Part shown: piece by piece, positions 13,601 to 26,900 of the stretch | Position numbering within the stretch: position 1 is the first letter of the stretch | Layout of the letters: the number at the start of each line of letters is the position of its first letter | NCBI GenBank assembly: GCA_911728455.2 | Contig: OU452228.1 | Location: 6,448,001 to 6,512,000 of the forward strand | Length of the DNA stretch: 64,000 nucleotides | Reading direction: 5' to 3' | Source: Marthasterias glacialis | Lineage: Eukaryota; Echinodermata; Asteroidea; Forcipulatida; Asteriidae | The notes under the pieces: generated by a model | Told to the model about the DNA's origin: nothing | The model's input: the letters and a program-made list of their open reading frames with translations, nothing else | Databases searched by the model: none | Translations under genes and position numbers: made by a program

Positions 13601-16600
13601 GTAACCAAAAATATATACATACAGTATAGCTCTCTTTTTTAGTATCTTTGACTTTCAATGATCATCAAAATCCATGGCAAGACAGTAGTCTTTGGAAGTC
13701 ACCTACAATCAACTTATTCACAAAAAAAGTATAAAATCTGTGACCAGTACTCGGTAGTATCCAGAAGATAAACAAAAATCCGTCAAAGATCAGTTGATCA
13801 GCTGACGTGTGCATACAGTAACATGGCCTGCCCGTGTACATGGCCTGCCTGTACGCATGATCGGCTGCATACATGTTCCAAGAAAGCCCTGAAGCGAGAC
13901 CACAGTGCATGCGTGAGATCAATCTTGACCGTCTTGACCAATCGGTGTGCTGTGTTCGGAACTTGTGACAGGGTATGTTTACGTCCTTGGTAACAAGCAC
14001 TGTTTGTTTATGGGGCAAAAATGATATGGATAGCATTAGTCATAAGCTTCAAGTTGATACCAAATTTGTAATGGGGGGTTTCCAAGAAAAGCAGTGCCAG
14101 AGGAGTAAATATCGGCATTTTTGTTACATCGCACGGTATCGATCGTACTTAACTGCGTAAAAACTCATCACAAAACACAGTTTTTTTCATCTTTATTGAT
14201 CAAAATAAACCTTCCTGATTAAAAATTATGAAAGTGTATACATCAGTGACGAAAATAATGGGATAAAAAAATAATAAAAAAAATAAAAAAATCACCCCTC
14301 CAACACGGAAGAGCCCATTGCGTGAAATGGCATAGCGCAACTTAAGGGCCTTTTTCGATGAGCAGGTCACATATCAGTGACACTCATTAAGCCTTCAAAT
14401 AGCATTAAAAACATATCATCTCACTGTTTAAATCATTGTCTCCCTGCATGGTCTTCTCCCTCTGGATACATGTATGCTTACATTTTTTGGTATCCTTCCC
14501 AAAATTATACAAGTCTTTAGTAATGTTTTAGAAATAACACATGTTTGTTGTTGATTGTACTGCCCCAAAAGAGAAAAATCCTGGAAAATGGGTTTTGATA
14601 TCCTCTTGATCTGGAGATGAAGCCCCTCAGTAAGAGACAGTTATATTTACATAAACTTTCTCGATCACCACAGTTACAAATCACTAGAGTTTTGTTCTTC
14701 ACAACTTGAAACCGGATGACGTGAATACACTAAAATGTTTCCCCTGGCTGGAAACGCGGGAAGCCGTCTTCAGACGCCATTATGTAATTTCGGACACAGG
14801 AGCAGCCTATCAACTATGGAGTGTGCACAGACCACACACATCATCTAACACTTTGTTTCACCCACACAAGCACAACAAATGGTCTTATAAATACTTGCAT
14901 TTTGTGGCTATTAAGAGGCGATTTTTTAGTGTAATCCCCAATTACAGACCTTTGTCCATTTGATCCAAGAGGAGAGGCTTCCATTATTGTTCATTCATTG
15001 TGTTTCGGCTCAATGGAGGTAAGTCAGAGTGAGCCGACCATCAAGCCATGGTTGAGTACCACTCCTATGCTGTAGGTAACGGCCGATGTTTTGCAATTCA
15101 ATTCAACGATCCAACAAAGAGAATCTTTCTTCTCTTGGCATTGTCAAGTCAGGGTTTCTTTGTGCCAGCGGAACCCTCCATTAAAAAAGATTCCGGCATT
15201 TCCGCCAAAAGAATCCTGCCAGGCGTACGGTACAAAAAAGAGTCCCGGCGGCAACTGGTTAATCACATTCTGAGGTTGCAAATCATATCTTAAGAGTAAC
15301 AATACATATTTTCAGGGCAAGACAAAACAAAACGAAACAACGTCTCATGAAAATACCAATCTTTGACTATTGCCTTATGCACAGTATTATAATAATGGTC
15401 ATGAAATCAAGTCTACCATTGATGAGGATGCTACAGGTATAGAAGGATTGGATCTAATTGAGTCAGTTTTTTCTTTGAATTCACAGATCTACATTTTAGC
15501 CCGTACTTCCAATCAGAATGGCATCAAACATAACAGCTCAGTCAGTGCTTGCAGAGATCAGTCAGGGTCATCTTGAATGCCCAATTTGTAGTGAACGATT
15601 CAGGCAACCCAAACTACTGGAGTGTTCTCATTCATATTGTCTTGAATGCCTTCAACAACTCCGACAGAACAGTCCAAGTACTATCAAACTTTTATGTCCA
15701 GTGTGTCGACATGAAACTTTGTTAAAAGAAAATGGCATTGATGGTCTGAAAACAGATTTTAAATCCATTTCCTTGATGGGAGCTTTTGAAAAACAGGAAA
15801 TCCAATTGAAGCAGCATCAAGGAAAACAAGAGTTTATTTCTAAATGCAGCAAGCATGATGACAAAGATATTGTCTTGTATTGTGAAACATGCAAAAAATT
15901 GATATGTTCAGCTTGCACTATAAAAGATCATCGGTCCCATTCTCTAACGGAACTTCATGCAGCTTCAGAGAAAAGTAAACAACATGCCAGACAACTTCTA
16001 GCAAAAGTAAGACAGAGTATCAAAACCTTCAACAATGCTATTCAAGATATAGAGATGTCCCGCAAAACATTAGACTCTATGTTTGCTGCTACCAAAGAGA
16101 AAATATCCAAGAAGGCTGATGAGGAGATTACCAAGGAAGTTGCCAGGATCAGAGAGGAGCAGCAGAAACTAATGGAAGAGGCAGAGCAGATTTATAAAGA
16201 CAGAGTCAAGACAATGAAAACTGTACGAGCTACAAACAGCAAAGAGATGAACAAAGCAAAGCACAAGCAGGATGAGCTTAATCAACTCATAGATCAAGGG
16301 ATCAAGATTGTACATCACATAGAACAACTCTTAAAAGACCTCAAAGAATACAAAGAGATGAAACCAACAAAAGTGCCTGATGGGTTGACTTATATGGACT
16401 TTAAAGAAGGCCAGAAATCACTAGGGAGACTGATGCTGAAAGATAAACAACACGTAGAATCAGCAACTTCTGCTAAGGCTGGAAAACAAACATTTCAATC
16501 CATGAAACACATTCAACAAAATAAATGGACATTAAAATCAGAAATAAAGACGCGGATGAACAGAAATCAACAGATGGAAAGGTTTACCCCATGGGATATT

Positions 16601-19600
16601 GCTGCATACTCCAATAGTGATATTGTTGTGTCAGCTTTGCACAGTGCCACCTTGATTACAATATCAGCTGAGAGCAATCCTCAATCCACTGTCATCTCAC
16701 AAGCACTTCCAATCGAAGACCTTACTGGACAAAGCACAGTAACTGTGAACAAGAATGATGAGCTCATTGTTTTAAATAATGAAGCAGTCAAGATCTTCAA
16801 CAGGAATTATCAGCTCCTCAATCAGTTCAAACCAGGCAGTCAACCATCATGTATTGCAGTGGATGACAACAATCTGATAGCACTGGGTTATAATAACAAG
16901 GCAGAGATCTCTCTACACAAACCAGATGGATCCCTCATCAGAACACTGCCTGCTCCAGGGATTGGTGGATACTTGACTACCTATAAACAGAGACTCATCT
17001 ACACCAACTGGGATAACAGGAAGTTAGTATCAGTGGACTACAATGGTGACGTGGTATTCTCAGTAGATACCGGTCAACCTGGGAGGCCTTGTTGTGTGTG
17101 TTGTGACAGGTATGGAAACATCTACGTATATGTTGCTGTTAGGAAAGGATTTCTATCACCACTAGGTGAGATCCATCATTACAGTCCTGATCACAAGTAC
17201 ATTGGATGTATCATAAAGGGACGTGGTGATCCACGTGGTATGACACTCTCAACAGCTGGTGATCTGGTTATGGCTACACACAATTCAGTTCAAATCTATC
17301 ACCTTGAGTAAAGACATCAATAAACATTATGCTAGACCACAAGAAGGTTCAACCGGAGATAAACTTTGGGGCAACATGAAACTAATTTAGCTTCCTGAGA
17401 AGCTATTATCTTACAAAATATGATTTCACTCATATCAGCTTTGAAAATATAAAAATGACAAAATGTATTTAACCACCTGGGTTTGGGATTTTCCGGAGCC
17501 ACCCAAAAGGTAAATTTTTGATCACCCAGAATAATTTCTTGTTGAGAATATTGTTGTCAATATAAAAACATGACTAAAGCAAGTAAAGACAACAATCATT
17601 CTCATAAAATGCACTGCCATTCATGGCATAATTTTTGTAGGAAAAAAATGACTTTCTGAATGTAAACATGGAATTTGTTAATTTTATCACTGGGCATACA
17701 TGTATATTAATTATGAAAATAACAAAAGTTTATCAATGAGATCAGTTATATTAGTTTTACAAATCAATACATGAGGCGAGAAATGTGCCTCCACTGAAAT
17801 TGAGGAGTTTTAAATAACACTTGACATTATGGTTTGTAATACATGTATTTGCTATAAAAATGACATTTTAGTGACTAGGAAATTAGAAAATGCTGATAAA
17901 CTACAAGCATTTACAAAAAGTCAAAAAGAGATTGTTGTTGTGGGTGCTTTTTAAATTTTTATCCTCTATTAATTTTCAAAACAGAGCTGCCATTTAAATG
18001 GATAAAGTACATAATTTAATTGGTTTGTGAAAGAAAAAGTTCATTCCAATGAGATTGTTTGTAATAAACACACCACAACATCAACCTTTGAAGATTACAT
18101 TAAATTTGTTAGTCACATTTTAATTTTGTTGGGGAGTTTTACATGTACATATTATATTGTATATATCTAAGTTTGTTGAAATTAAGCCGTCTTCAAATGC
18201 TGTTGAATCCAGGCCTGGAATTACACAGAGGCCATTGGGGCAATGGCATCTGTTGCCCTGGTCTTGGCCTTGGTGCCCTTTCCAAAGTTTCCAAAGACTT
18301 TCAAACGGAAGTGTCCTTTACAAAGTGAAAATGGCCTTTCCCTCACAAAGATGAAACTCCAGGCCTGTAAATCTTGACTTTGACAGTATTTCAAATGGGA
18401 GTATTTCCCTGGGGGATTGGTACTTGTCAGAAATTTATAATTATTGAGTTTTCAGATTAACTCTAATCAGTTTACCTGATGATTACCATTGTTGTACTTT
18501 ATATTAAATACAAGTAGGAAACAACTTCAGGATAACCCATTTGTTTATATTTGAGGAGTGAATCTTGTCAATGTACTTTGTCCAGCAGTGTTTATTATGC
18601 CGTTCAGTCAGGTACCTGATAATAAGCTGTTAAATTCATTATATCTGAGAAGTGCCACTCATCAAAGCATATATAGATCTCATTCTCTAATTCTAAAATA
18701 TGTCAAAGATCAGAGCATTTCAAACAGAACTAGAAATGAGATGTTTGTAGAAACGAACACAAGGGGGTTTCGGCTTCATAGATAAAACCGGAAAGATATC
18801 ATTTCGGTTATGGAAGTTAACATGTCCTGAAGTTGAAAAAATACTATTTTTAATGAATAATCTAACAGGTATAGTGAAACTTGACACTTAATGCTGTCCT
18901 GATGACGTCATCTGTTTTATTGAACAAGTTGTATTAAGCTTTGTAATGATTTACAAATTTCCCATAGAGATGTGGCAATGTTAAGTTTGGTGTTATCTTC
19001 TTGCAAAAGTCGTATGCAAGAGACTGGGCAAGTCTTACACAAATTTGAATATCAGTGACCCTGTCCGTATTTATGATACATTGAGTTTTCCGTATGTGCG
19101 AATGTTTGTTCATGTATAATGTAGTTATGATTATGAAAATATTATAATCATAATGTTGGGAGAACTAGCCATGAATTTATTATGAGAGAAAGAATAAATT
19201 CTATGTAGCTACGAAAAATAATTTATGTTTGGGGAGTGAAATTTAGCATTGAAATTATGATACTAAAATATATCAAAAATAAATCTAACAAATCAACAAA
19301 GATAACCCGACAAAGATAAATCAGATTAAGGAGCCTTGATCTTACTTTTTGGTTACTTGTAAAAAAACTCAAAATGTTTGCCAATCTTTTTTATATTTGT
19401 TTCAGGTTAAAATTTCTTGTTGATAATTTTACAATAATGTACAAAAACTGAAATGGTGTTCATAAAAGATTATGAATTTTCAAAAATATTGTGACAAAAA
19501 GCTCGAAAAAGAGCTGAACTTAAAACCGGCTTAGTTTGACTTGTTTGTATCTTTTTGTAGAATTCGCGCGAGTCTTCCAAGATAATTTGAAGAAAAACTG

Positions 19601-20319
19601 AATACTGCCAGGGGAGGGCGCTATACAAGTTTATGGTGGTTTCCCCCTTTCCTTGATCCTTGAATGCAACGATCGCCTACGTGTAACGCGTGTACAGTGT
19701 GCCTTCTCGACTTTAAGCGAGGCTTGTTTAAATGCGTGCGTGTCGAGAACATACCACGTGTACAAGTGACAAACAAGATGACCAAGTCGGTCTCGCCACA
19801 AATTTAAAAACATTTATAACAAACCTACTATTGACGCAGTCATGACAACATGTTGTAATGAAACTAAGTTAACTTGAAATCTTCAATTTGGTACAAAATT
19901 TAAAGTTCAAGATTAAGTTATGTTAAAGATTACGTGATAACAAAATTCATGTATTAACCATTGAGGGGTCGGGTCGTACAGAAAAATCAAAATAATAATA
20001 TAAAAAAAAAAAAAAATCTTGACAGAATCAAATAGGGGTTTCGGCTACCAGGCTGAAACCCCTAAATATTTGTGAAAGAAAGCTCTTTCAATTACATACC
20101 AGATCTGTACAAAGCGATGTTAACATGCAATAAATATTCACAGCAAATCAAGACTATTCCTTACCTGTCATTGTGAGCTTCCTGTTTCTTGTACATCTGC
20201 AACTCTCCCTGTAGTGTCTTCAGAGTTTCACTGGTAGAGTCCTCAGCATCTGCCCTGGGAGTCTGAGACCGACTAGGATCTTGTGGGTCTTGGGTAATGA
20301 TAATGAGTCTGACCATCTT
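7610..20319 (-). CDS. small coiled-coil protein, antisense gene containing TRIM gene 1 in its intron
   Basis: Three minus-strand exons join in phase: 20319-20165 (ends in phase 2), 10522-10444, and 7651-7610 (stop TGA at 7612-7610). Read from ATG at the second codon of the first exon, they give about 90 residues. The chain is polar and helical, with TLQGELQMYKKQEAHND, then PLLQETHQWSSQVRQAY, then SAKIVSRQELHIS at the C-terminus. I do not recognise the family. The paralogous gene in the next unit has the same exon order and C-terminus. The first intron (10523-20164) holds TRIM gene 1 on the opposite strand. A 2-nt insertion in the middle exon relative to its paralogue is matched by a shifted acceptor at the last exon, so the frame is kept. 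The upstream 5' end is unknown. Confidence 0.5.
7652..10443. other. intron of the antisense coiled-coil gene, unit 1
   Basis: No further exon was found. The stretch matches 21030-25260 in unit 2 over much of its length. It holds a tRNA-headed SINE at about 9005-9095 that is absent from the matching place in unit 2 (around 22300). Confidence 0.5.
9005..9095 (-). mobile_element. tRNA-derived SINE head
   Basis: Read on the minus strand, an A-box-like TGGTCTAGTGGTTAAGA and a B-box GGTTCGAATCC with a perfect T-arm (GTGGG/CCCAC) are present. The acceptor stem does not pair, so this is a SINE-type relic and not an intact tRNA gene. It is absent from the aligned region of unit 2, which dates it after the duplication or shows loss in unit 2. 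Confidence 0.55.
10523..14694. other. intronic and intergenic, unit 1, with unit-specific insertion
   Basis: From 10523 to about 12090 it aligns with unit 2 (25344 to about 26690). From about 12100 to 14370 there is no match in unit 2. That insert includes the TTAA element at 12300-12688 and AT-rich filler. No supported exon was seen. Confidence 0.45.
12300..12688. mobile_element. TTAA-flanked inverted-repeat element
   Basis: TTAA at 12296-12299 and 12689-12692 flank an element whose ends are imperfect inverted repeats (AGTGTCTGTATACGTTTGGT against ACCAAAGGTATACTTTGCCT). It has no coding capacity. Confidence 0.6.
14695..15266 (-). mobile_element. family 1 TTAA element upstream of TRIM gene 1
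   Basis: This copy is inverted relative to those at 3091 and 62791 and ends GGCGGCAACTGG followed by TTAA at 15267-15270. It contains ATGGAG|GTAAGTCAG at 15013-15026, a consensus splice donor on the plus strand. The TRIM coding exon begins only about 470 bp downstream at an acceptor, so the element may supply a 5' exon or promoter. The same arrangement exists upstream of TRIM gene 2. Confidence 0.65.
15487..17324 (+). CDS. TRIM protein 1 (RING, B-box, coiled coil, NHL-like propeller), CDS 15518-17311
   Basis: One uninterrupted exon encodes 597 residues. The N-terminus has a C3HC4 RING (C21, C24, C36, H38, C41, C44, C60, C63), then a B-box (C110, H113, C122, C125, C130, C133, H138, H141). A coiled coil follows at about 145-285, and a repeat-rich region at about 345-597 is compatible with an NHL-type beta-propeller. 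No filamin domain is evident. The family are cytoplasmic E3 ubiquitin ligases, many in innate immunity; that role is inference here. ATG at 15518 is chosen because it follows a strong acceptor (TTGAATTCACAG at 15475-15486) after a 31-nt leader and matches the paralogue. AATAAA lies at 17319-17324. The gene sits inside an intron of the antisense coiled-coil gene. Confidence 0.9.
17325..18762. other. 3' flank of TRIM gene 1, shared with unit 2
   Basis: The sequence aligns closely with 35489-36900, so the downstream flank was duplicated with the gene. The only recognisable feature is the fold-back element at 18210-18368. Confidence 0.6.
18210..18368. mobile_element. CAGGCCTGGA fold-back MITE (unit 1)
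   Basis: The ends CAGGCCTGGAATTACA and TGAAACTCCAGGCCTG are inverted copies. An orthologous copy lies at 36395-36554 in unit 2, so the insertion predates the duplication. Confidence 0.65.
18763..20063. mobile_element. unit-specific insertion with GGGGTTTCGGCT termini
   Basis: The units at 6629 and 36862 run continuously across this site; here about 1.3 kb is inserted. The left end starts GGGGGTTTCGGCT. The right end holds a hairpin (AGGGGTTTCGGCT, a short loop, AGGCTGAAACCCCT). A terminal hairpin together with the lack of a clear target duplication leaves both a DNA transposon and a Helitron-like origin open. No transposase reading frame was found. Confidence 0.5.
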
Positions 20320-20984
20320 CTGGGAACACACACTGTATAAATGCAACCATTTGATTAAAACAATTATGTATAAATTTGTTCACTTTCAATGAATGTAAAA
20401 ATAATAAATTATCTGTTTTTTAAAGGAGACTCCGCCATAACAACTGAAATCTTAAATAAATAATGTAAGCACTATGATGACAAAATTTACTTCTATACAT
20501 AAGGCCCTTCAAACAACTTTTTTTTGCAACAGCTCGTCACTCACAACTGGTTATAATTTGTAAAAATTGTATCAGAATAAGCTTCATTTCTATTTTTGCA
20601 CAAACAAGTTTTAAATCATTTCAAGAGCTCTGTGAGTAATGTTCAGATATTTGTATCTTTCCATCAGGAACATCTTGATGCATAGACTGAAATAATTGTT
20701 GCAGAGGTAGCTCCCATTATACTGCTGGAATACAAGTCTTCCTGTATAAATAATGAAGACAGTCTATGCACACAGCCACTGAGAGTCAATTATCACCCTT
20801 TATTCAAATGTACATGATGTCATGTGCACCACCCCTCCCTTCTTCTCTTCCTGTAGGCGGAGTCAGTACATCTTACCTTTGCAATGACCAACACAATAGG
20901 AACTCTCACCTTATAAAGTAATGTCTCTGGCAGGAATCACTGAGCAATCTACCCTGAGAATAACAAACACTGTAAACTCCACCA

Positions 20985-23900
20985 TCAAGAAATGTGAAGT
21001 TGCTGTCTGTTCACTATCTTTGCCCTTGCTGCAAAAGTGAAAAACCAAGAATTATAATATTCAGAAAAATTACTTGGAAATGTCTGAACTATTTTTATCC
21101 AAAACACAAAGAGTAAATGGCATGTAAGTTTCCAAGTTAACTTACGAAAATGTTACACTAAGCAGTATATCAAAAATGAAAACTTTTTTTTCTATCTTCC
21201 ATGTAGCGTGGTCTTTAGAAAATGGCACTCAACACTTAATCACACAAAATCAATCGCTCCAAACCGAATAAAACCTGATCACAAAACACAGGGTTTTTCC
21301 ATCTTTATTAATCAAATCAACCTTCCCAAATAAAAAAAATTATGAAAGGGTAAACATCAAAGATGGAAAAAAGGATTACATTTTCTCAGATTTTTGAAAC
21401 ATTTTCACTCCTCCAACATGGAAGAACCCATTCAATGAAGAAGCATTAGGTGACTAGAGAATCTTTTTTTGCAGAGCGGGTCACACATAATTGTCACCAA
21501 CGCCAAGAACTGACACATTGTGTACAAAACCACTTCTTATTATTTTAGTTTGTAGTTTGTTTTACATATAAATATTAATATAATATTCATCAAAATCTAC
21601 AATCTCATGAAGTTTGAAAGCAAGAGCTTTACTTTTTTAATTACGATAGCTATACAGAGAAACCTTTGCCAAAAATTCCACAATTGGAAAGAACAAAAAT
21701 GACAAATGAAGAAATGAAGAAATGAAACACAGAAATTGCCAGCAAGTTTCTAAAAGCTAAAACCACTGGAACTACATGGACAGTAATCCTGCATTCATCA
21801 CAAGGAACCTACCAACCAACCATACGCAACTCCACTGCGCATGGACGTCCACCAAGCTTCAAGACACACCACAAAAGCAGCGGACAACCATGACACCTCT
21901 TCAACTTTTCTATACACCATGAACATTTCCAACATTGAAGAAGTATGAAGAGAAAGAGGAAAGCCAAGTGACTTGTGCCACTTGACAAACCAACCAGTCC
22001 TTTTCAGGGTTAACACACTTCAAAAGACAGATAAACCACTACCATGTCACACCTATATACAATGGCATTTCCAAATGTATATTCATTTGTATAATTATAA
22101 TGAACCAATTAAATTATTTCTCATACAACGTGGCTGAACACAACTTTTGGTAAACAAGCTCACTTTCTACAACCAATGGTACAGTAAGCCAATCACATTG
22201 TTGCTCATATTTTTAACAGTTCAAGAAAAAAGAACAATATTCTTACTCCTTTAGCGGAAAAAAATTTGAAGTTTCCCCAACCAACATTTTCAAAGTATAA
22301 CATTCCCCATTTTAGAAAATTTATTTCAAATTTTCTCACAACTTTGTTCAAACTTATGTTAAAACTCACAATAAAAACCATCTTTTTGAGTGATCTCATT
22401 AAATCTTCCACTGAAGTTTGTTAGTTTAAAAAAACCTTTACCTACTAACAAAAAGTTTCGCTCAAAAATAACCTCTGCATTCGGATTTATTACCATCACC
22501 TTGAACCAAAGCGTAACAAATAGTTGTGTTTTTCACAAGACATGAGACCTACCGATTCCTTAAGAATCACCCACATCTGAAACTGAAGATTGCCTGTACT
22601 TGAGGCATGAAAACAGGTTATTGCTAAAGAAGAGGATCTGAAAAAACATCCGCAGGGACCCATTCTATATATTTACTCTATTGACCCAATTGTCAAAATT
22701 GCTCCTTCAGTCACAGCTTATATTGGACCCGATCCATAAAACATGTAAAAATACTTTTATGTTTTTATGGATCTCAAGTCAACAGTCATAAAGTGTCACT
22801 GAGTTGGACTGGGCCACTGAATCTTGGCCGAATAAATAATAACAATTTTAATTCTAATAATAACTTACATGTACTGTTGTAATGCATGGTGCGTACTACG
22901 CTCAAATGTGAACAAAACCGATTTCTTGATTTGACCTGATGTGTGAAGGGCGTGCACACTAAGCTGTCCTCTTTTTTAACAAAGCGACTCACAAGTAACA
23001 TTGCAATACATTGAAATGTATAGCTCTTTGGGGTTTCACAAAGTGACAAGTGCCTTCCTTCCTTTATTGCTTATTAATTTAGATTGTAAAACGGTCAAAA
23101 GCAGTCAATCACAATCAAAGCATCAATAGTCCAAAATAAGAAAAAGCAGTTGAAAACACTGAAATTCTAAAGGATTGTGGTGTTTTACAACGTGTTACAT
23201 CTTTAGACACTACTCTTTTCAATCACTACATGTAGTTTTAACTCTTGGAGCAGCTCCGAAAATCAACAACTTCACTGGATCCAAGAGGATAAAATTTCGT
23301 CCACCCTGTCTTTAGGGTCAATAACCCACCCTGCAAGCCCAAAGCCATTATAAATCACTGTGGGGTGAATTGGAGTGCCAGTCAAGACTAAGACTTGTGT
23401 TATTTGAGATCCGAGTGCCGCACAAGCTGTTTTCATAAATTGCATACCACCCCGTGCCAAGGATCCTTAGCCACAAGGTCAATCAATTACTACACTGAGA
23501 CAGGTGGCTGCCGTCTTTCAACACTCCTTACTCTGCAGTGGTTAGGGTCTGGCCAATGGGAGTCTACAGGCTTGTGGGGTATACCAGGGGTGAGGACATG
23601 GAATCTTGGCCTTATTGGCCCATTAAAAAAAGTTATGACCATATTTGGTAAAAATTTGATTATTTTTTGTCTCTCTGCTGCTGCGAGGGTTTTAACAAGT
23701 ATCTACTAGTATGTCAGTTCAGGGCATCAGAGATGATATGCAAACAAGGTCTGATCATTGCTTATTACAGCAATAGGACTACTCTTTAGCCCTTTTTTTC
23801 TCTTTTTCTTTCATTCAATTTTTTACAATGTCCCACAAACATGTGAATAGCCAATTAGAACCACAGTATAAAATGTAAACACGCATTCATGTAATTCTTC

Positions 23901-26900
23901 AGGATACCTGTGAAAAGTTGAGTCAACATTATTTAAAATTTCTTTTTAAATGTACAGTAACTGTACACGTCATATACAGTGACACTGGTGTTGGGAAAAT
24001 GCAGGTACTGCCATGTCTATTCTTATAACAAACATAAACACAAGCACGTATACCAACCCCTGCCTCACCTTACCCTGTTCTACATAGAGTCAGCCTACAG
24101 TTAACTGTAACACAAACAAATACATACCACATATAGAAAAACAACAGTTTCAGTTTTTAAAATGAAAGGAAAATCTCTTTTCTTTTTAAAATGAAACTGG
24201 CTATAGGGACAACAAGTTTGTTTCCTCCACTGAGAGTCACATGGCAAGTACCTGTAAAGTGGGTTCCTAAGCTGGCCGACTGGTACAGCTAGGTACAGTA
24301 TACAAAGAAAGCACTGAGCATTGTTGTTTGTCTGTACCGTACATGTATTATAACTCTATGGTTATACTGTATGGTGAACTTGATATCAACTTTCATGAAG
24401 CAAGGAACCATTGTTGCACTCTTATAGAGTTCTTATACAATGTATTGACTTGTGTAGTGCGTTACACACAGGGGGAGTTAACAGTATGCTTGAACATACG
24501 TTGTAGCAGTTGGTATGTTGTGTTTTCTGAGGTTGCTGATATTATAATTTTTAAACTTAGATTTTGGTTTTCAAAATTTCATTAAATAAACAGCACACAC
24601 TGAGTTCAGATGGTTTCAAGCTAGACTTGTTTATGACATTTTGTGTGGGCATTAACTCACTTATGTTTAGAATTTAAAACATTGCAAAAATTTGTTCATG
24701 GCCTCACATTTCAACCCTAGCAAAACCTCTGAAAGACTCTGTTAGGGTCTAAACGTGAGGCCATTAACAAATATTTGCATTTATACAACAGATCCTTTTT
24801 GATGGTAAGCAGTTTGCAATAGCTAATTAATTTTTTTTATTTAAAAGATTAACACAAATCTGTAATGATACTGTAAAGAGGAGACTTCTCGTTTTAGTAT
24901 TTTTTCACCTTCTAGAAGAAAAAGAACATTGGCTGATTGAGGAAAGTTCATCTGGCAAAGAATGGAAGAAGTTAAACAAATCTAATTGTTTCACTTAATT
25001 AACAAATTATCAAAATCTTTGGGTCCTAACCCCATGATATTTAATTACACATACAACTGCACAAACGCCAATAACAGAATGAGTGGCAATCAAAAAGAAA
25101 TATTCAGTTTTAGATGTGGGAGGGCAACCCCAAAGGGTGAAACTGCAATCCATGTTTGGACTGGAAACACAATCCACATGCACGGCTCTGGTCTGGTGGG
25201 ATTTGAAACAGTGTCCACTGAGCTTCAAGACAGGGAAAGAAACCACTTTGCAACACTTACCTTCTTGGTAGGCTTGTCTTACTTGATCTGACCACTGGTG
25301 TTTCTCTTGTAGCAGAGATTGGAGTCTCTTTCACTTTTAAGTTCTGTAAAATTAAAAGTAAATTATCTGCTTGTTATGATAATTTGTTTTAAATAAAAAG
25401 CTTTCCATTCAAAATCAGTCAGATTACTTGATTGATCATTACCAGTCATTTACTGTGCGTTTTATATTTTAGGATCAAAGTTTGGAATCTAATTCACTAG
25501 AATGAAGAGACAATGACCTCAGTGATTAGATTATTTGATGACATCCTCAATGATTGCAACAGTATGGGTTACTTGCCAAATTAAGTTCAAGTTCAAAGTC
25601 ACCAGTGCAGCATTGATTTCTTTCAATTACACAAAAGAGAAGCTGTCCAAGTGAACCAAGTAATTTTGATGACAACTTCCCTCATCAAAAACGAGTGGAT
25701 GTATTACTACCTAGGGACCTAAATTAACTTTGACTATTTTACTATACTCAGACTCAACATAAACCATTAATAACATTTAAATAATCCAGGCATTGAGGTG
25801 TGTACTCATTCCCTTCAACCCTTTCATAAGGATCTGCTCCTATGCTTTTACAACTACACACCAAAGCCCTCATTCATTTCATATGCATAGAACCAGCCAG
25901 TGCAAATACATGTAAGACCTTAGTGACCTTAAGAAAACTGTACAATATTGATATATAGTTTGAATCTGAAAAGCTTACCAGTACTCAAAGTTATTCATGC
26001 ATACTACACTACATTAACACAACACAAAGATATAAATATAGAACTTGGAATTTCCACATTACCAACGTTCATAGTCAGACTTAAACCAGTACCAGGTAGG
26101 GAGTGTCACTGTGTAATAGTCCAACAGATCATTGCTTGAATATCCTACTCAACTAACAGATTGGATGCTGTGTTTCAAGCCGTCTTCTTCTGTCATCTTC
26201 CAAGTAAGTTGATTCAAATCAGTCAAAAGCAATCGGGGTAAGGATATTTATTTTGGGGTACTGTACAGAAGGGGAAAAATTAAGTGGTGAACAATTCCCC
26301 ATATTAGCATTTGATATGAATAAATCACGTTCAGTATACTACTTTTGTTATGTTACATAAACTGATCCATGCACTGTACATTTTTGTTGGAATGCAATGA
26401 AACATAACATACATGATTTAAAAGCAAAAGGTCTTGTGTTTCATTTGGGTGTTTTCAATGTGAACATTGACTTCATCTGCCTGTTGACATCAGATATAAC
26501 ATTTGCATCATTTTACTTCAACCAACCAAACCAATTCAACACAACATTTTCCATGTTTTCCAGATTTCTGTACAAAACATGCACATATACACAGGACAAC
26601 TTTGAAAGATTTAAGTGTTATGTATGAATTTTTATTTATCTTCATAACTTATCTTTATTATGTATTAGCATGACTATAAGTGAAACAAGAGTACTTTTGA
26701 TAATCAGAATTAAGATTGTTTTAAAGGGCCCGTGAAGAGGTACTTTGTCGCGTAACATTTTTGTGGCTTAATATATGGTTTGAAATTAACGCAACATAGT
26801 ACTGACTATTTTTAATGTGTTTGTTATGCGTTAATAAGGGAATAAATGAGTGGCGACGAGTTCTTAAATGGCCATTTAAAACCGGCAGGGTCGTGGCCTT

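Larger units (their letters stand above)
21029..25260. other. intron of antisense coiled-coil gene, unit 2
   Basis: It aligns with 7652-10443 except for an insertion at about 22697-24128. No exon was seen. Confidence 0.5.
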
